DNA of 39,685 nt from Candidatus Bathyarchaeota archaeon. GTDB lineage: Archaea; Thermoproteota; Bathyarchaeia; Bathyarchaeales; Bathycorpusculaceae. The stretch is taken from the NCBI GenBank assembly GCA_003164295.1, contig PLTA01000022.1, positions 1-39,685 on the forward strand, written 5' to 3'. Made by a program: the position numbers and the translations under genes. The notes under the pieces were generated by a model, which saw only the letters and a program-made list of their open reading frames with translations, did not search any database and was not told the origin of the DNA. This document shows, piece by piece, positions 6,845 through 15,275 of this stretch (within the stretch, counting starts at the first letter, position 1; every line of letters begins with the position of its first letter).

Positions 6845-9130
6845 TCACGCCGCCGGTTTTTGGTTTACCATACTCAAAAGTCTTTGCAGAATTATGCTTG
6901 CTGCTTTTTTGTCTAGGGGTTTGTTTTCGTTTCCGCATTTTGGAGAGTAGATACATGAGGGGCAGCCTTCTTTACATTCGCAGTTTTCAATAAGCTGGAG
7001 CGTTTTTTCCCATAAGGGTTTTATTTTTGAGTAGAGGGTTTCTGATATTCCGATTCCTCCCTCAAAGCCATCATAAATGAAAATGGTGGGCTCTCCAGTA
7101 TCCGGATGCAGAGGAGTCGACATTCCACCGATATCCCATCGATCGCACATCGCAAAAATCGGCGACATAGCAATCATCGCATGTTCCACAGCATGTATTC
7201 CCCCGTTAAAATCGAGCCCGCTATCTTCGATTTCTTTCTTGATCGCCTCTGGAATTATAAACCACATGCCGACAGTTGAAAAGGATAATGGCGGGAGATT
7301 AAGAGGGTTTCTCTCAACAACCTCATCATGTGATTTGGTGACGTAACTGTGGTAAAATTCCGTTGTAATTAATTCACCTAAGCCAACTTTGATGCTGATT
7401 TGTTTTTCTTCAAGAGTTTTCTTTATAGCAACATCAACGGTTTTCAGTGCTTCTGTGTAGTAGTTAACGTTTTCTTGTGTGACTTTTGCGGTTAGTTTGT
7501 TGAGGTCTAATTCTTCAGAGATGTATGTTTCGCCTTGATGAAGCAGGACTGCGCCTGCGTGGGCTTCTTCGTATGCCTTGTTAAGTGTGAGGGTTTCAAG
7601 TATGCTTCCTTTGCAGGTTACGGTTACAGTTTTATCGGAGATACTCTCCAACGTTACAACCTCGACAGGTCTTGCAGTTCCTGAGTAGACGTATCCCCTG
7701 GACGTTTTGCGGACCAAGTTTTGTTGTTCAAGAGCTTGAACGCTTTCTTGGAATAGTTCCGGGAAATATTTTCTGTCTGCCTCTGTTAGTGGCAGTTCGC
7801 TTGCCGCACACATAATGTGCCCCAAAGAAATGTAGCGGTTATGCAAATCAATGATGGCTTGTTCGTGTGGCCTTCCAAAGAAGTCTTTTGGATGCTTCAT
7901 GAAGTATTGGTCAAGTGGGTTTTGAAAAGCAACTAACGTTACAAGGGAATCTGCGTTGGTTCTGCCAGCTCTTCCGGCTTGCTGCCAAGTCGAGATGACA
8001 GTTCCTGGGTAACCAGAAATAATCACTGAATCCAAAGAACCAATATCGATACCCAACTCAAGCGCGTTGGTTGAGACAACTCCGATTAAGCTTTTTGTTT
8101 TTAACCTGTTCTCTATCTCGCGTCGTTCTTGAGGCAGATAGCCGGCTCTGTAAGCGGTAACGGAGTTGGCTATTTTTGGTGATCTTTTTTTGAGGTCTTC
8201 TTTGGTCCATCTTGTTATAAGCTCAGCCATTTGTCGGGATGTTGTAAAGCAGAGGGTTTGTAGGTTTTTTGTGATGTTGAGGGTTAGGAGGTCTTTGGTT
8301 TCTTGATGGGTAGATCTGCGTGTGGTGTTGGCGTCGTCGATGAATGGGGGGTTCCAGAACAGGAATAATTTTTTTCCTCTAGGGGCACCGTCGTTTGAGA
8401 CGATTTCGAAGTCTTTTCCTGTTAGTTTCTTGGCGTGCTCTTGTGGGTTTGCGATGGTGGCTGACGAGAGGATGATTTGTGGGTCTGCATGGTAATAATT
8501 GCATACTCTTATGAGCCGTCTTAGGAGCATGGCTACGTTTGAGCCAAATACGCCGCGGTAAACGTGGGCTTCATCAATTATCACAAATTTGAGGTTTCCA
8601 AGAAAGCTTCGCCACTTATAGTGCCATGGAAGGTACTGGTGGAGCCCATAGGGGTTGCTTAAAATGATTTTACTATTTTCTCTTATGCTTGCCCTTTGAC
8701 TTTGAGGAGTATCACCATCGTAAACGTTGGAGTATGCTTGGATTCCTGTTTCTTTTTCTAGTTCTCTTAGAACCTTTAGCTGGTCATTTGTCAGCGCCTT
8801 AGTCGGGTAAAGGTATAACGCAGTTGCTTGGGGGTCTTTTGTAAGAGCTTCCAAAACTGGAATGTTAAACGCAAAGGTTTTTCCTGAAGCAGTCGGAGTA
8901 ACAATCGCCACGTTTATGCCCGCCCTCGCTTTGTTTATTGCTTCAGCCTGATGCGAATAAAGATGGATGGCCCGAGTCAATAAGCAATTTTGAATGTTTT
9001 GCGGCAGGGATTTTTCCAGCTCACCAAAACATGCTTCTCGCGAAGGAATTTCTTGTATATGCACAATCTGTTTTTTGTAACCTTGCATGTGCTTTATGCT
9101 TTCGATAAAGTCGTCTATCAAAGGCTCCAT
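6845..9130 (-). CDS. mrfA: MrfA-like DExH helicase with DUF1998 domain
   Basis: A 761-residue superfamily 2 helicase of the YprA/MrfA group, which in Bacillus subtilis works with MrfB in repair of mitomycin C lesions. Seen here: Walker A T-P-T-A-S-G-K-T (78-85), the DEAH box at 186-189, S-A-T at about 223-225, and a C-terminal RecA lobe ending in Q-Q-A-G-R-A-G-R. The C-terminal DUF1998-type metal site has five cysteines in C717-x-C719-x3-C723-x2-C726-x5-C732. Its ATG (9130) overlaps the end of the upstream exonuclease gene by 13 bases, so the two are made together. The family unwinds DNA in the 3' to 5' direction; that direction is taken from the family, not from this sequence. Other DUF1998 helicases act in defence (for example DISARM DrmA), but the partner points to MrfA. 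Confidence 0.85.
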   Translation of the reverse strand: MEPLIDDFIESIKHMQGYKKQIVHIQEIPSREACFGELEKSLPQNIQNCLLTRAIHLYSHQAEAINKARAGINVAIVTPTASGKTFAFNIPVLEALTKDPQATALYLYPTKALTNDQLKVLRELEKETGIQAYSNVYDGDTPQSQRASIRENSKIILSNPYGLHQYLPWHYKWRSFLGNLKFVIIDEAHVYRGVFGSNVAMLLRRLIRVCNYYHADPQIILSSATIANPQEHAKKLTGKDFEIVSNDGAPRGKKLFLFWNPPFIDDANTTRRSTHQETKDLLTLNITKNLQTLCFTTSRQMAELITRWTKEDLKKRSPKIANSVTAYRAGYLPQERREIENRLKTKSLIGVVSTNALELGIDIGSLDSVIISGYPGTVISTWQQAGRAGRTNADSLVTLVAFQNPLDQYFMKHPKDFFGRPHEQAIIDLHNRYISLGHIMCAASELPLTEADRKYFPELFQESVQALEQQNLVRKTSRGYVYSGTARPVEVVTLESISDKTVTVTCKGSILETLTLNKAYEEAHAGAVLLHQGETYISEELDLNKLTAKVTQENVNYYTEALKTVDVAIKKTLEEKQISIKVGLGELITTEFYHSYVTKSHDEVVERNPLNLPPLSFSTVGMWFIIPEAIKKEIEDSGLDFNGGIHAVEHAMIAMSPIFAMCDRWDIGGMSTPLHPDTGEPTIFIYDGFEGGIGISETLYSKIKPLWEKTLQLIENCECKEGCPSCIYSPKCGNENKPLDKKAASIILQRLLSMVNQKPAA

Positions 9131-10416
9131 TCCTCATAAAGCTTGGAGAATAATGTTCCAAGGGTTAACAGGTCTTGCCGGTTGTGCTCAACTATTGCGA
9201 CGAGAGGTCCTGCATTTTTGGTTCTCAAGTAAGTTTCGTAGAAGTGGGGAACTAAGGCGCCTGGAATGTTGATGTCTCTTTTTATTCCGATGTATTTTTC
9301 GACTGTTTCCAGTTTGCAATCTGAGAGTTTGCTTCTCAGTGCTCGTCTGGTGAAGTGGAGAACATCAAAATGTGGGTTGTCCAACGCCGCTTCTAATCCA
9401 TAGTAAGCTAATCTTTGCTTAATGTATGGAATATCGAAGCTTCTGCCATTATAAGTTATGAGTGACAAGTTGGGTTCAAGCTTTGAAATAAGAGCCCAGA
9501 TGGCACTGGGTTCATCTTGAATATCTCTTAGCAAAAACTGGTTTGTACAAACCTGAGTTTTAGTTGGTTTAGCTACGCCAAGTAGAATTATAGGTCGCTC
9601 GGAGAGCCCCAAAGTTTCGATGTCTACAATGGCGAAGTCTTGATCTTGGCAGAAACCAGCTAAATAATGAAGCAGAGGATGCGATTTTGGAAAGCGTTGC
9701 CAAAGCCATTTTTGAATCAGGGGAATTTCTTTCTCATCTATGATTTTCATGAAGGCATGAGCTTGTTTTTTCCAAAGGGGGTGATTTTCAAGGTCTTCGA
9801 TGGTTTTGTAGCCCTGCTGCTTTAGAGTTTGTTCGCGAGCGGGTCCTATTCCAGGAAGAGCTTTCAGATCAGAGATTATTTGTTGTCGGCTTTCCTGGTA
9901 AGGTGCCTTTCTGAAAGTAGAAGTGCAAGAAGCTGAGATCTGGTAGCATTCGCCTTGTTGGTTTGAGACGACTTCTCCAGCTATGGCGTCTTGCAGGTTT
10001 TTGCCTTCGTATTGTTTGACGAGTTTCTTTTCAAGCTTGAGTGCCTCCTCGTATTCGCCGCTCCAAATCCAGCTTTCAACCGCCGATTCAGCTGTGTGTA
10101 TCGTGGTTTTTTCTGTTTCAGAAATTACCTCATATTCTTTTGAACGAGCTATTCTTTCGCTTAGACTTTCAGCTGCCCGTGTCAACGCGATTTTTTCTTT
10201 GAAAGAACCATTCCCACAAGTTGCGGATGCTTGATTGCCAAAGCTTTTTTGAGCTAACATCTGAGCATAACGATCATCCCTAAAATTCCGCAAAAGAAAA
10301 GAACCACACACCTTGCAAAAACTGCTCTGCTCGTACTCCAGGTTCGAATATGTTTTGTTGCATTTTCTGCAGACGTATTCTATTGGCAATTTATGTTCCG
10401 ACTTAAGTCTGTGCAA
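9118..10416 (-). CDS. mrfB: MrfB-like DEDDh exonuclease with zinc ribbon and HhH
   Basis: A protein of up to 432 residues in the YprB/MrfB group. In order: a zinc ribbon (C16, C19, C34, C37), a charged middle, a helix-hairpin-helix at about 186-210 (LPGIGPAREQTL), and an RNase H-fold 3'-5' exonuclease with D265 and E267 (DIETLG), D328 (NGRSFDIPYI), D351, and H411-x3-D415 as the last DEDDh motif. It should trim DNA opened by the helicase encoded just downstream, with which it overlaps by 13 bases. The longest frame begins with TTG at 10416, but a TATA-like CTTTTATAAT (10419-10428) touches that codon, so a TTG at 10389, with almost no leader, may be the true start; the zinc ribbon stays intact either way. 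Confidence 0.82.
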   Translation of the reverse strand: MHRLKSEHKLPIEYVCRKCNKTYSNLEYEQSSFCKVCGSFLLRNFRDDRYAQMLAQKSFGNQASATCGNGSFKEKIALTRAAESLSERIARSKEYEVISETEKTTIHTAESAVESWIWSGEYEEALKLEKKLVKQYEGKNLQDAIAGEVVSNQQGECYQISASCTSTFRKAPYQESRQQIISDLKALPGIGPAREQTLKQQGYKTIEDLENHPLWKKQAHAFMKIIDEKEIPLIQKWLWQRFPKSHPLLHYLAGFCQDQDFAIVDIETLGLSERPIILLGVAKPTKTQVCTNQFLLRDIQDEPSAIWALISKLEPNLSLITYNGRSFDIPYIKQRLAYYGLEAALDNPHFDVLHFTRRALRSKLSDCKLETVEKYIGIKRDINIPGALVPHFYETYLRTKNAGPLVAIVEHNRQDLLTLGTLFSKLYEEWSL

Positions 10417-10418
10417 TG

Positions 10419-10428
10419 ATTATAAAAG
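10419..10428 (-). promoter_or_regulatory. TATA-like box for the mrfB-mrfA operon
   Basis: CTTTTATAAT on the minus strand. With the usual archaeal spacing of about 25 bases, transcription would begin near 10397, just ahead of the TTG at 10389. The rest of the gap up to 10660 shows no gene. Confidence 0.45.
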
Positions 10429-10681
10429 CCATTCTTTAATTTGGGCAAAAGCCAAGAGCGACTATGTTTAGCTGTTCATGTTTGAGTGCTTGAGTTCTGT
10501 TCTGGTTGTTTTAGCATGCTTTTTGAAATGGGGTTTGCGTTTGCTGCCCGAATCCGCTGTTGGCTGCTGACCGGTCGATCTCTCACGATACCTACATTTT
10601 CCAGCCGTCACCCTCTGCCTAGAAGCGCTCCGCAAGGGAAGCTTTACTAACAGTCAACTCGTGATTATTCTATGTGAGAAA

Positions 10682-11452
10682 ATGAATCAGAATGATCTGT
10701 ACGAAGCGATTTTCAAGAGAAAATCAATCCGCAATTATGATCCAGCTCAACTTGACCAAAACCGCCTAGAAGAGATTTCCAAAAACCTGGCCGCTCTAAA
10801 GCCGATGACCAAGGGAATTAAGACAGAGTTCAAGATCATTTCGCCCGACCAAGTCACAAGAAAAGGCATGAACAAAGCACCCCACTACATAGCAGCATTC
10901 TCCGAAGCCAAAGACACATACAAAGCCAACATCGGCTTTATGCTACAGCAAATGGATCTTTATTTTTCAGCCACTGGCACAGGCAGCTGCTGGCTAGGCT
11001 TCCCTCAACCCACCAAAGAAGTAACCGAGTCCTCAAACCTAGAATTTATCATTTTGATGTCGTTTGGAAACCCAAAAGAAACACTACATAGAACCAGCAC
11101 TTCACAGTTCAAGAGAAAACCCCTCTCAGAAATAACCAATATCCAGGGCGCTGAGGAATTGCTGGAACCAGCCCGCCTAGCCCCATCAGCAATCAACCTA
11201 CAGAACTGGTACTTCACCGGCGACAAGAACTTGATTCATGCCTATTCAGCCAAAGCCAGCTTCCTAAGAAACATCGTCGGCGGCAGCTATTTCCCCCTCA
11301 ATGTAGGTATTGCTTTTTGCAATTTGCAACTTGCGGCCGAACATTTGGGTTTGAAAACCAGAATCGTGTTTGAAAAAGATAGGGACAAGAATCAGCCAAA
11401 AGACCGCGAGTACATTGCCAGTCTAGAGATTGAAAAGGCAACAGCCCCATAA
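10682..11452 (+). CDS. Nitroreductase-family flavoprotein
   Basis: A protein of 256 residues (263 if read from the GTG at 10661). It is a member of the NAD(P)H- and FMN-dependent nitroreductase superfamily, in the group where two half-domains form the fold within one chain. The FMN phosphate-binding start is seen as AIFKRKSIRNYDP near residue 10-22, then an internal GTGSCWLGFP segment, and a second flavin-contacting part with EPARLAPSAINLQNWYF at about residues 160-177 and the glycine-rich VGGSYFPLNVGIA after it. The physiological substrate cannot be deduced. It is divergent from the mrfBA operon. I prefer the ATG at 10682 because homology begins right after it. Confidence 0.85.
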   Translation: MNQNDLYEAIFKRKSIRNYDPAQLDQNRLEEISKNLAALKPMTKGIKTEFKIISPDQVTRKGMNKAPHYIAAFSEAKDTYKANIGFMLQQMDLYFSATGTGSCWLGFPQPTKEVTESSNLEFIILMSFGNPKETLHRTSTSQFKRKPLSEITNIQGAEELLEPARLAPSAINLQNWYFTGDKNLIHAYSAKASFLRNIVGGSYFPLNVGIAFCNLQLAAEHLGLKTRIVFEKDRDKNQPKDREYIASLEIEKATAP

Positions 11453-11648
11453 CTATTCAATACATAATTGCTTTCTCGACAAAAGCTTTTGAGTCTTTTT
11501 CTCATTTCCAGCCAAGCCGACGCGTAAACACTCATAAATTATTAAGTAGAGTGATTGGAGAAAATTGATAATCCTATAGCTGTTTGATTAGCGCACTGAT
11601 TGAACCGAGGTGCAAATTCAACGGTTGAATACAAATGGGTTGCTCAAG

Positions 11649-12371
11649 TTAGAAGGAGAAAGGTCCTATGTAGCTTTTGGATTGGTTATTTTTTTGTTCA
11701 ATATGATCCATCGCGATGACGTAGCTTAGGATGAGGAAGTGATCGAAGTCTGGACGGGTGATTTCTATGTTGTATGAGTCTTTTATGGTGACCCATTTCT
11801 TGTGTATTTGAGCAATTATGCTTCCATCAGAAGATAGAATTTTGTATTCGTGTTCCGTGTAGTTGCCTTTGACCTTGGCTATTTCTTGTCCCTCTGCATC
11901 TTCCATCCACCATTCACTGCCCATGAGATTGAGGATTTTCTTCTTAATTTTTGCCTTGAGCTGTCCGTTCTGGTCTTTTACATCGTACTCGTTGTGGATG
12001 GATACAATCTTGCCATCTATCTCTCCAAGTTGGACGCCGTTGGTGTCTTCGAACCAGAATTTGGGTCCCACGCTGATAATTTTTGCTTTTACGTAACCTA
12101 AGAGGTTCCCGTTCAAATCTTTGACTCCGTAGGTGTCTCTGAGAGCAACCAACTTTTGCTCTATTGTATACTTATCTTGACCAAACATGCCTGCGCTTTG
12201 AACTGGAGGTTGAACGTAAGGCTGCGGTTGGGGGTGCAGTTGAGGCTGGGAAGTCGGAGGCACTGCGTAAGGTTGTTGTTGTGGTTGGTCAGGAGCCTGT
12301 TGTGCCGCGCCGCATTTAGGGCAGTATTTGTTCGTTTGGGCTATTTCTGCTCCGCAGTTTTGGCAATACAT
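11649..12371 (-). CDS. Zinc-ribbon plus LURP-one-related (tubby-like) protein
   Basis: A protein of 240 residues (244 from the GTG at 12383). It starts with a zinc ribbon, C-x2-C (YCQNCG) and C-x2-C (YCPKCG), followed by a low-complexity Gln/Pro linker of about 35 residues, and then a LURP-one-related domain: repeated strands such as YGVKDLNGNLLGYVKAKI, EYDVKDQNGQLKAKIK and YKILSSDGSIIAQIHKKW, the beta-barrel shared with tubby and phospholipid scramblases. In the family this fold can bind membranes or lipids, but the function in archaea is unknown. A TATA-like TTAAATATAAAAT (about 12414-12428) lies where a promoter should be. It is monocistronic. Confidence 0.8.
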   Translation of the reverse strand: MYCQNCGAEIAQTNKYCPKCGAAQQAPDQPQQQPYAVPPTSQPQLHPQPQPYVQPPVQSAGMFGQDKYTIEQKLVALRDTYGVKDLNGNLLGYVKAKIISVGPKFWFEDTNGVQLGEIDGKIVSIHNEYDVKDQNGQLKAKIKKKILNLMGSEWWMEDAEGQEIAKVKGNYTEHEYKILSSDGSIIAQIHKKWVTIKDSYNIEITRPDFDHFLILSYVIAMDHIEQKNNQSKSYIGPFSF

Positions 12372-12383
12372 TTTTTGTGGCAC

Positions 12384-12762
12384 TCCAAATCTTATGCGGA
12401 TAACGATTTTACCCTATTTTATATTTAAGGTTTTGCGATTTTTGTTTTGACAGAGCTTAAGTTCTCGAAGATAGTTGGATGCTGGTTTATGTTTGTGAAT
12501 GCCATAGAATCTGCGTTGGGTTTTTACCTAAATTATGGTTTTGTGCTGCCCCAAAGCAAGAAGGAAGAGCTCAGAAAGTGATGTTTTTAGACATATTCAA
12601 AGCAACCGAACCATTAACAAAGTGAAATACCTATTTTTGTCCCAACGATATCGGTCCTATTTGTCTGAGTATTTGCTAAAGTTTTAACTAGATTATTTTC
12701 AAAAGGAAGAACTGGTTTTTGGAAAGCGAAGGCTTAAGAATTTCCAAGCTATATGAAAACAT
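12384..12762. other. Intergenic region with two divergent promoters
   Basis: No gene seen. The left end holds the promoter of the zinc-ribbon/LURP-one gene; the right end has a TATA-like GGCTTAAGAA (12730-12739), which would start a nearly leaderless transcript for hicB at 12763. Confidence 0.4.
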
Positions 12763-12966
12763 ATGCTTCAGTACAGGGTAATTATCGAAAAGGACGAAGA
12801 TGGCGTTCTTGTCGCAAAAGTTCCTGATTTACCAGGTTGTGCCACTGAAGGTAGAACAAGAGAAGAACTGATGAAAAACGTCAAAGAAGCAATCCAGGCA
12901 TACCTTGAAGCTCTAAAGGAACATGGCGATCCAGTACCCATCGAATCGGTGCAAGTCAGTGTCTAA
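12763..12966 (+). CDS. hicB: HicB-family antitoxin
   Basis: Sixty-seven residues with the HicB partial RNase H fold: YRVIIEKDEDGVLVAKVPDL, then PGCATEGRTREELMKNVKEAI and a final helix. HicB proteins bind and block the HicA RNase. This one lacks the extra C-terminal DNA-binding domain of longer HicB proteins, so autoregulation would need another factor. Its stop codon overlaps the hicA start by eight bases. The antitoxin-first order is one of the two orders known for this family. It is preceded by a TATA-like box at the distance expected for a leaderless mRNA. Confidence 0.88.
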   Translation: MLQYRVIIEKDEDGVLVAKVPDLPGCATEGRTREELMKNVKEAIQAYLEALKEHGDPVPIESVQVSV

Positions 12967-13216
12967 ATTAACGCCGGTAGACTATGAAAAGGTAGTCAAA
13001 GCTCTGATAAATATAGGCTATGTTGTTAACAACCAAAAAGGTAGTCATATTGTCATGCGCCTTTCTGAAAAAGAGAAATACAATTCTTTGTTTGGTTGTA
13101 GAAAAAACGAGAAAATCGTGGTTGTTCCAGCCCATAAACCTATAGGAAAGGGAATGTTGAGAACTATTATCACAGAAGTTGATCTTTCAGTTGATGAGTT
13201 CAACAAGCTTATTTGA
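12959..13216 (+). CDS. hicA: HicA-family mRNA interferase toxin
   Basis: An 85-residue toxin of the double-stranded RNA-binding-like fold that cleaves mRNA during stress or phage infection. The catalytic histidine is H30 in G-S-H (NNQKGSHIVMR), and the C-terminal half has VVVPAHKPIGKGMLRTII as in the family. I chose the GTG at 12959, which overlaps the hicB stop (GTGTCTAA); the longer frame from 12923 would lie wholly inside hicB. The middle (SEKEKYNSLFGCRKNEK) has a longer loop than usual. Function in toxicity is by family, not tested here. Confidence 0.87.
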   Translation: MSKLTPVDYEKVVKALINIGYVVNNQKGSHIVMRLSEKEKYNSLFGCRKNEKIVVVPAHKPIGKGMLRTIITEVDLSVDEFNKLI

Positions 13217-13300
13217 AAAATAACAATTTTTTTCAATTTATCTTTTATTTCTACTTCGGTTACTGCAATTTAAATAGCTAAACCGTGGAAACAAGATTGG

Positions 13301-14842
13301 ATGCGAAACAAAAGAAACCTCGCTAAGGCATTTACTGCATGCATTATAATTGCAATAATTGTTTTGTCAGTTACTGCTTTAACTGGCAATTGGGAGCTAA
13401 GTTCATTTAATAATGTGGTGTCTGCAACTTCATCGTTGTCTGTCGCTCAGTACAACCAAACCATACCTTCAGCCAACCAATCTATGTACACGACATTAGA
13501 TCAGCTTCTAACCAGTTTTAACCAAACCCTTTCCTCAGCGACAACTAAATCGAGCCAACAGCCGATTTATGCTACGGAGCTCTTGCCTGCTGATTCAAAC
13601 GTAGGGGAAAATTTGCTTGCACCTACTGCGATGCAGGGTGTCATAAATTACTTAAATGCCCTTCAGGCGCTGGGGATTCAGGGAGTTACCATTGACGTGT
13701 CTTACCCTGTTTTGGTTTCGAGTTTTGCGAATTATACTCAGTATTTGAGTTTTTATGAGAATGTGGTTGCGCAAGTGCGGTCCAGAGGCATGAAGATTGA
13801 TGTTGAGTCGGAGACACCTTTGTTGGTTGGTTATCCAGGGTTATCATTTGGCTCTCTTAATTATGCAAACTTGACCTATACTGAATATTTGGCTGAGGAC
13901 AAACAGATGTTGCAGACGGTTATTGATGATTTGCATCCTGACTACCTTAATATCGGTACTGAAACAGACACTTTGCAATCACTTCTTAATTATACCGCGA
14001 TCAGCACTCCGCAGGGATGGGGGACTTACATATCTTCTTTGCTCGATGGCCTAAACAAAAATACAACAAAGATTGCAGTTGGCATAGGAATATGGGACCC
14101 CATAAGCTATCTTGATGCGACAATAAATGATTCAGCTATTGATGTAATCAATGTTCATGTGTACCCGATTTATGGGAGTTATCTGTCAGTTTTGACGCAG
14201 ATAGGACAGCTAAGTGTTCAGTATAACAAGCCGATAAATATAGATGAAATGTGGCTGCATAAAAGTGTGTCAACTGAGGGCCCACTGTTTGCAAGTGACG
14301 CAAACATTCGCGTAAGAAATGATTACGCATTCTGGATTCCACTCGATGATGAATTCATGGATGTAATGGCTAAGTACGCGCAAATCTACAATGTTACTTA
14401 CATGTCGCCATTTGAAGGTGAGCTTCTTTTTGCGTACATGAATTATAATTCAAGCACTGCCAACTTGACTAATGATCAAGCAACGCAAACGGTTGACCAA
14501 GCCGCAAGTCACAATATTCAAAGCAACATAATCTCACCGTTCGGTGATTATTATCAAAACTTGATTTTAACGTCAAACAGTCCAACTCCAACTCCATCAG
14601 CATCGGCAAGCCTGACATCAAATCCACCAGCCTCTCAAACATCAACTCCAGTAACCATGACACCAACCCCAGTAACCTCGACATCAACCCCGTCAACATC
14701 TACGCCAGCCCAAACACCGTCAATTCCTGAACTTTCGATATCGATACTTTTGACGCTGTTTGTGGCAGGAACGGTTGCATTAATCGTCTTCAAAAAAAAG
14801 CCTGCAAAAACCCATTTGTTTTCTTTTTTCTTGTATCAGTAA
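13301..14842 (+). CDS. Surface-anchored glycoside hydrolase-like protein
   Basis: A protein of 513 residues with an N-terminal hydrophobic segment (residues 11-28), an extracellular domain, a Thr/Pro/Ser-rich stalk (about 430-475), and a C-terminal membrane anchor followed by KKK. The catalytic-type domain looks like a clan GH-A (beta/alpha)8 barrel: NIGTETD with E221 in the acid/base place, VHVYP near 286, and NIDEMW with E316 in the nucleophile place. The end (IPELSISILLTLF) is like the PEF-CTERM sorting signals of archaea, so processing by an archaeosortase is possible. Substrate is unknown; arabinogalactanase-like or other GH-A families are possible. A TATA-like ATTTAAATA (13269-13277) gives an almost leaderless mRNA. 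Potential N-glycosylation sites (N-x-S/T) are frequent. Confidence 0.7.
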   Translation: MRNKRNLAKAFTACIIIAIIVLSVTALTGNWELSSFNNVVSATSSLSVAQYNQTIPSANQSMYTTLDQLLTSFNQTLSSATTKSSQQPIYATELLPADSNVGENLLAPTAMQGVINYLNALQALGIQGVTIDVSYPVLVSSFANYTQYLSFYENVVAQVRSRGMKIDVESETPLLVGYPGLSFGSLNYANLTYTEYLAEDKQMLQTVIDDLHPDYLNIGTETDTLQSLLNYTAISTPQGWGTYISSLLDGLNKNTTKIAVGIGIWDPISYLDATINDSAIDVINVHVYPIYGSYLSVLTQIGQLSVQYNKPINIDEMWLHKSVSTEGPLFASDANIRVRNDYAFWIPLDDEFMDVMAKYAQIYNVTYMSPFEGELLFAYMNYNSSTANLTNDQATQTVDQAASHNIQSNIISPFGDYYQNLILTSNSPTPTPSASASLTSNPPASQTSTPVTMTPTPVTSTSTPSTSTPAQTPSIPELSISILLTLFVAGTVALIVFKKKPAKTHLFSFFLYQ

Positions 14843-14875
14843 TAAGTTATTCTTAACCAATCGTCATTTTCATTT

Positions 14876-15055
14876 TCAAATCTGATTAAGTCTATGAGAT
14901 TCCATTTCCGCTTTATCATACTGGTTAAGTGTTTTGTTTAGGTCTTTTGTATCTCTTGTTGAGTTTGAGCTTTCAACCAATGAGTTAAGCTTCTTTAAGC
15001 GGTCATCTGGTGGACTAAAACAAGTCTGTATGACTTCTTTAAAGAGTAGTTGCAT
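14876..15055 (-). CDS. Small helical hypothetical protein (59 aa)
   Basis: A small frame on the minus strand from the ATG at 15055. It begins MQLLFKEVIQTCFSPPDDR and is then rich in Asn, Ser, Lys and Asp, with helix-like spacing. It fills the gap between the glycosidase-like gene and the nuclease gene. Codon use appears like that of the neighbouring genes. No ribosome-binding site is clear; a leaderless transcript is possible. No family recognised. Confidence 0.45.
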   Translation of the reverse strand: MQLLFKEVIQTCFSPPDDRLKKLNSLVESSNSTRDTKDLNKTLNQYDKAEMESHRLNQI

Positions 15056-15275
15056 AGAAAACCGTTAGTTACTAAATAGTATTTCTTCTTATGTTTATCT
15101 ATGAAAAAGTCTAGTAATGAAATGCTGAAATGGATTCCTTTCAGCCACCTTTAAAACATCAAAACTTCTCCGGATGTACTTTTTGAGCTTGCGCACGTGC
15201 ATGGTCGCAGAAAACCTTATGCAGAGCAACCGATTCTTCGTCTATCATCGAAAATTAGATTCTTGGAATCTTTTT

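Noticed and set aside
11850..12428. Plus-strand frames opposite the LURP-one gene
   Set aside because: Antisense shadows of a well-supported gene.
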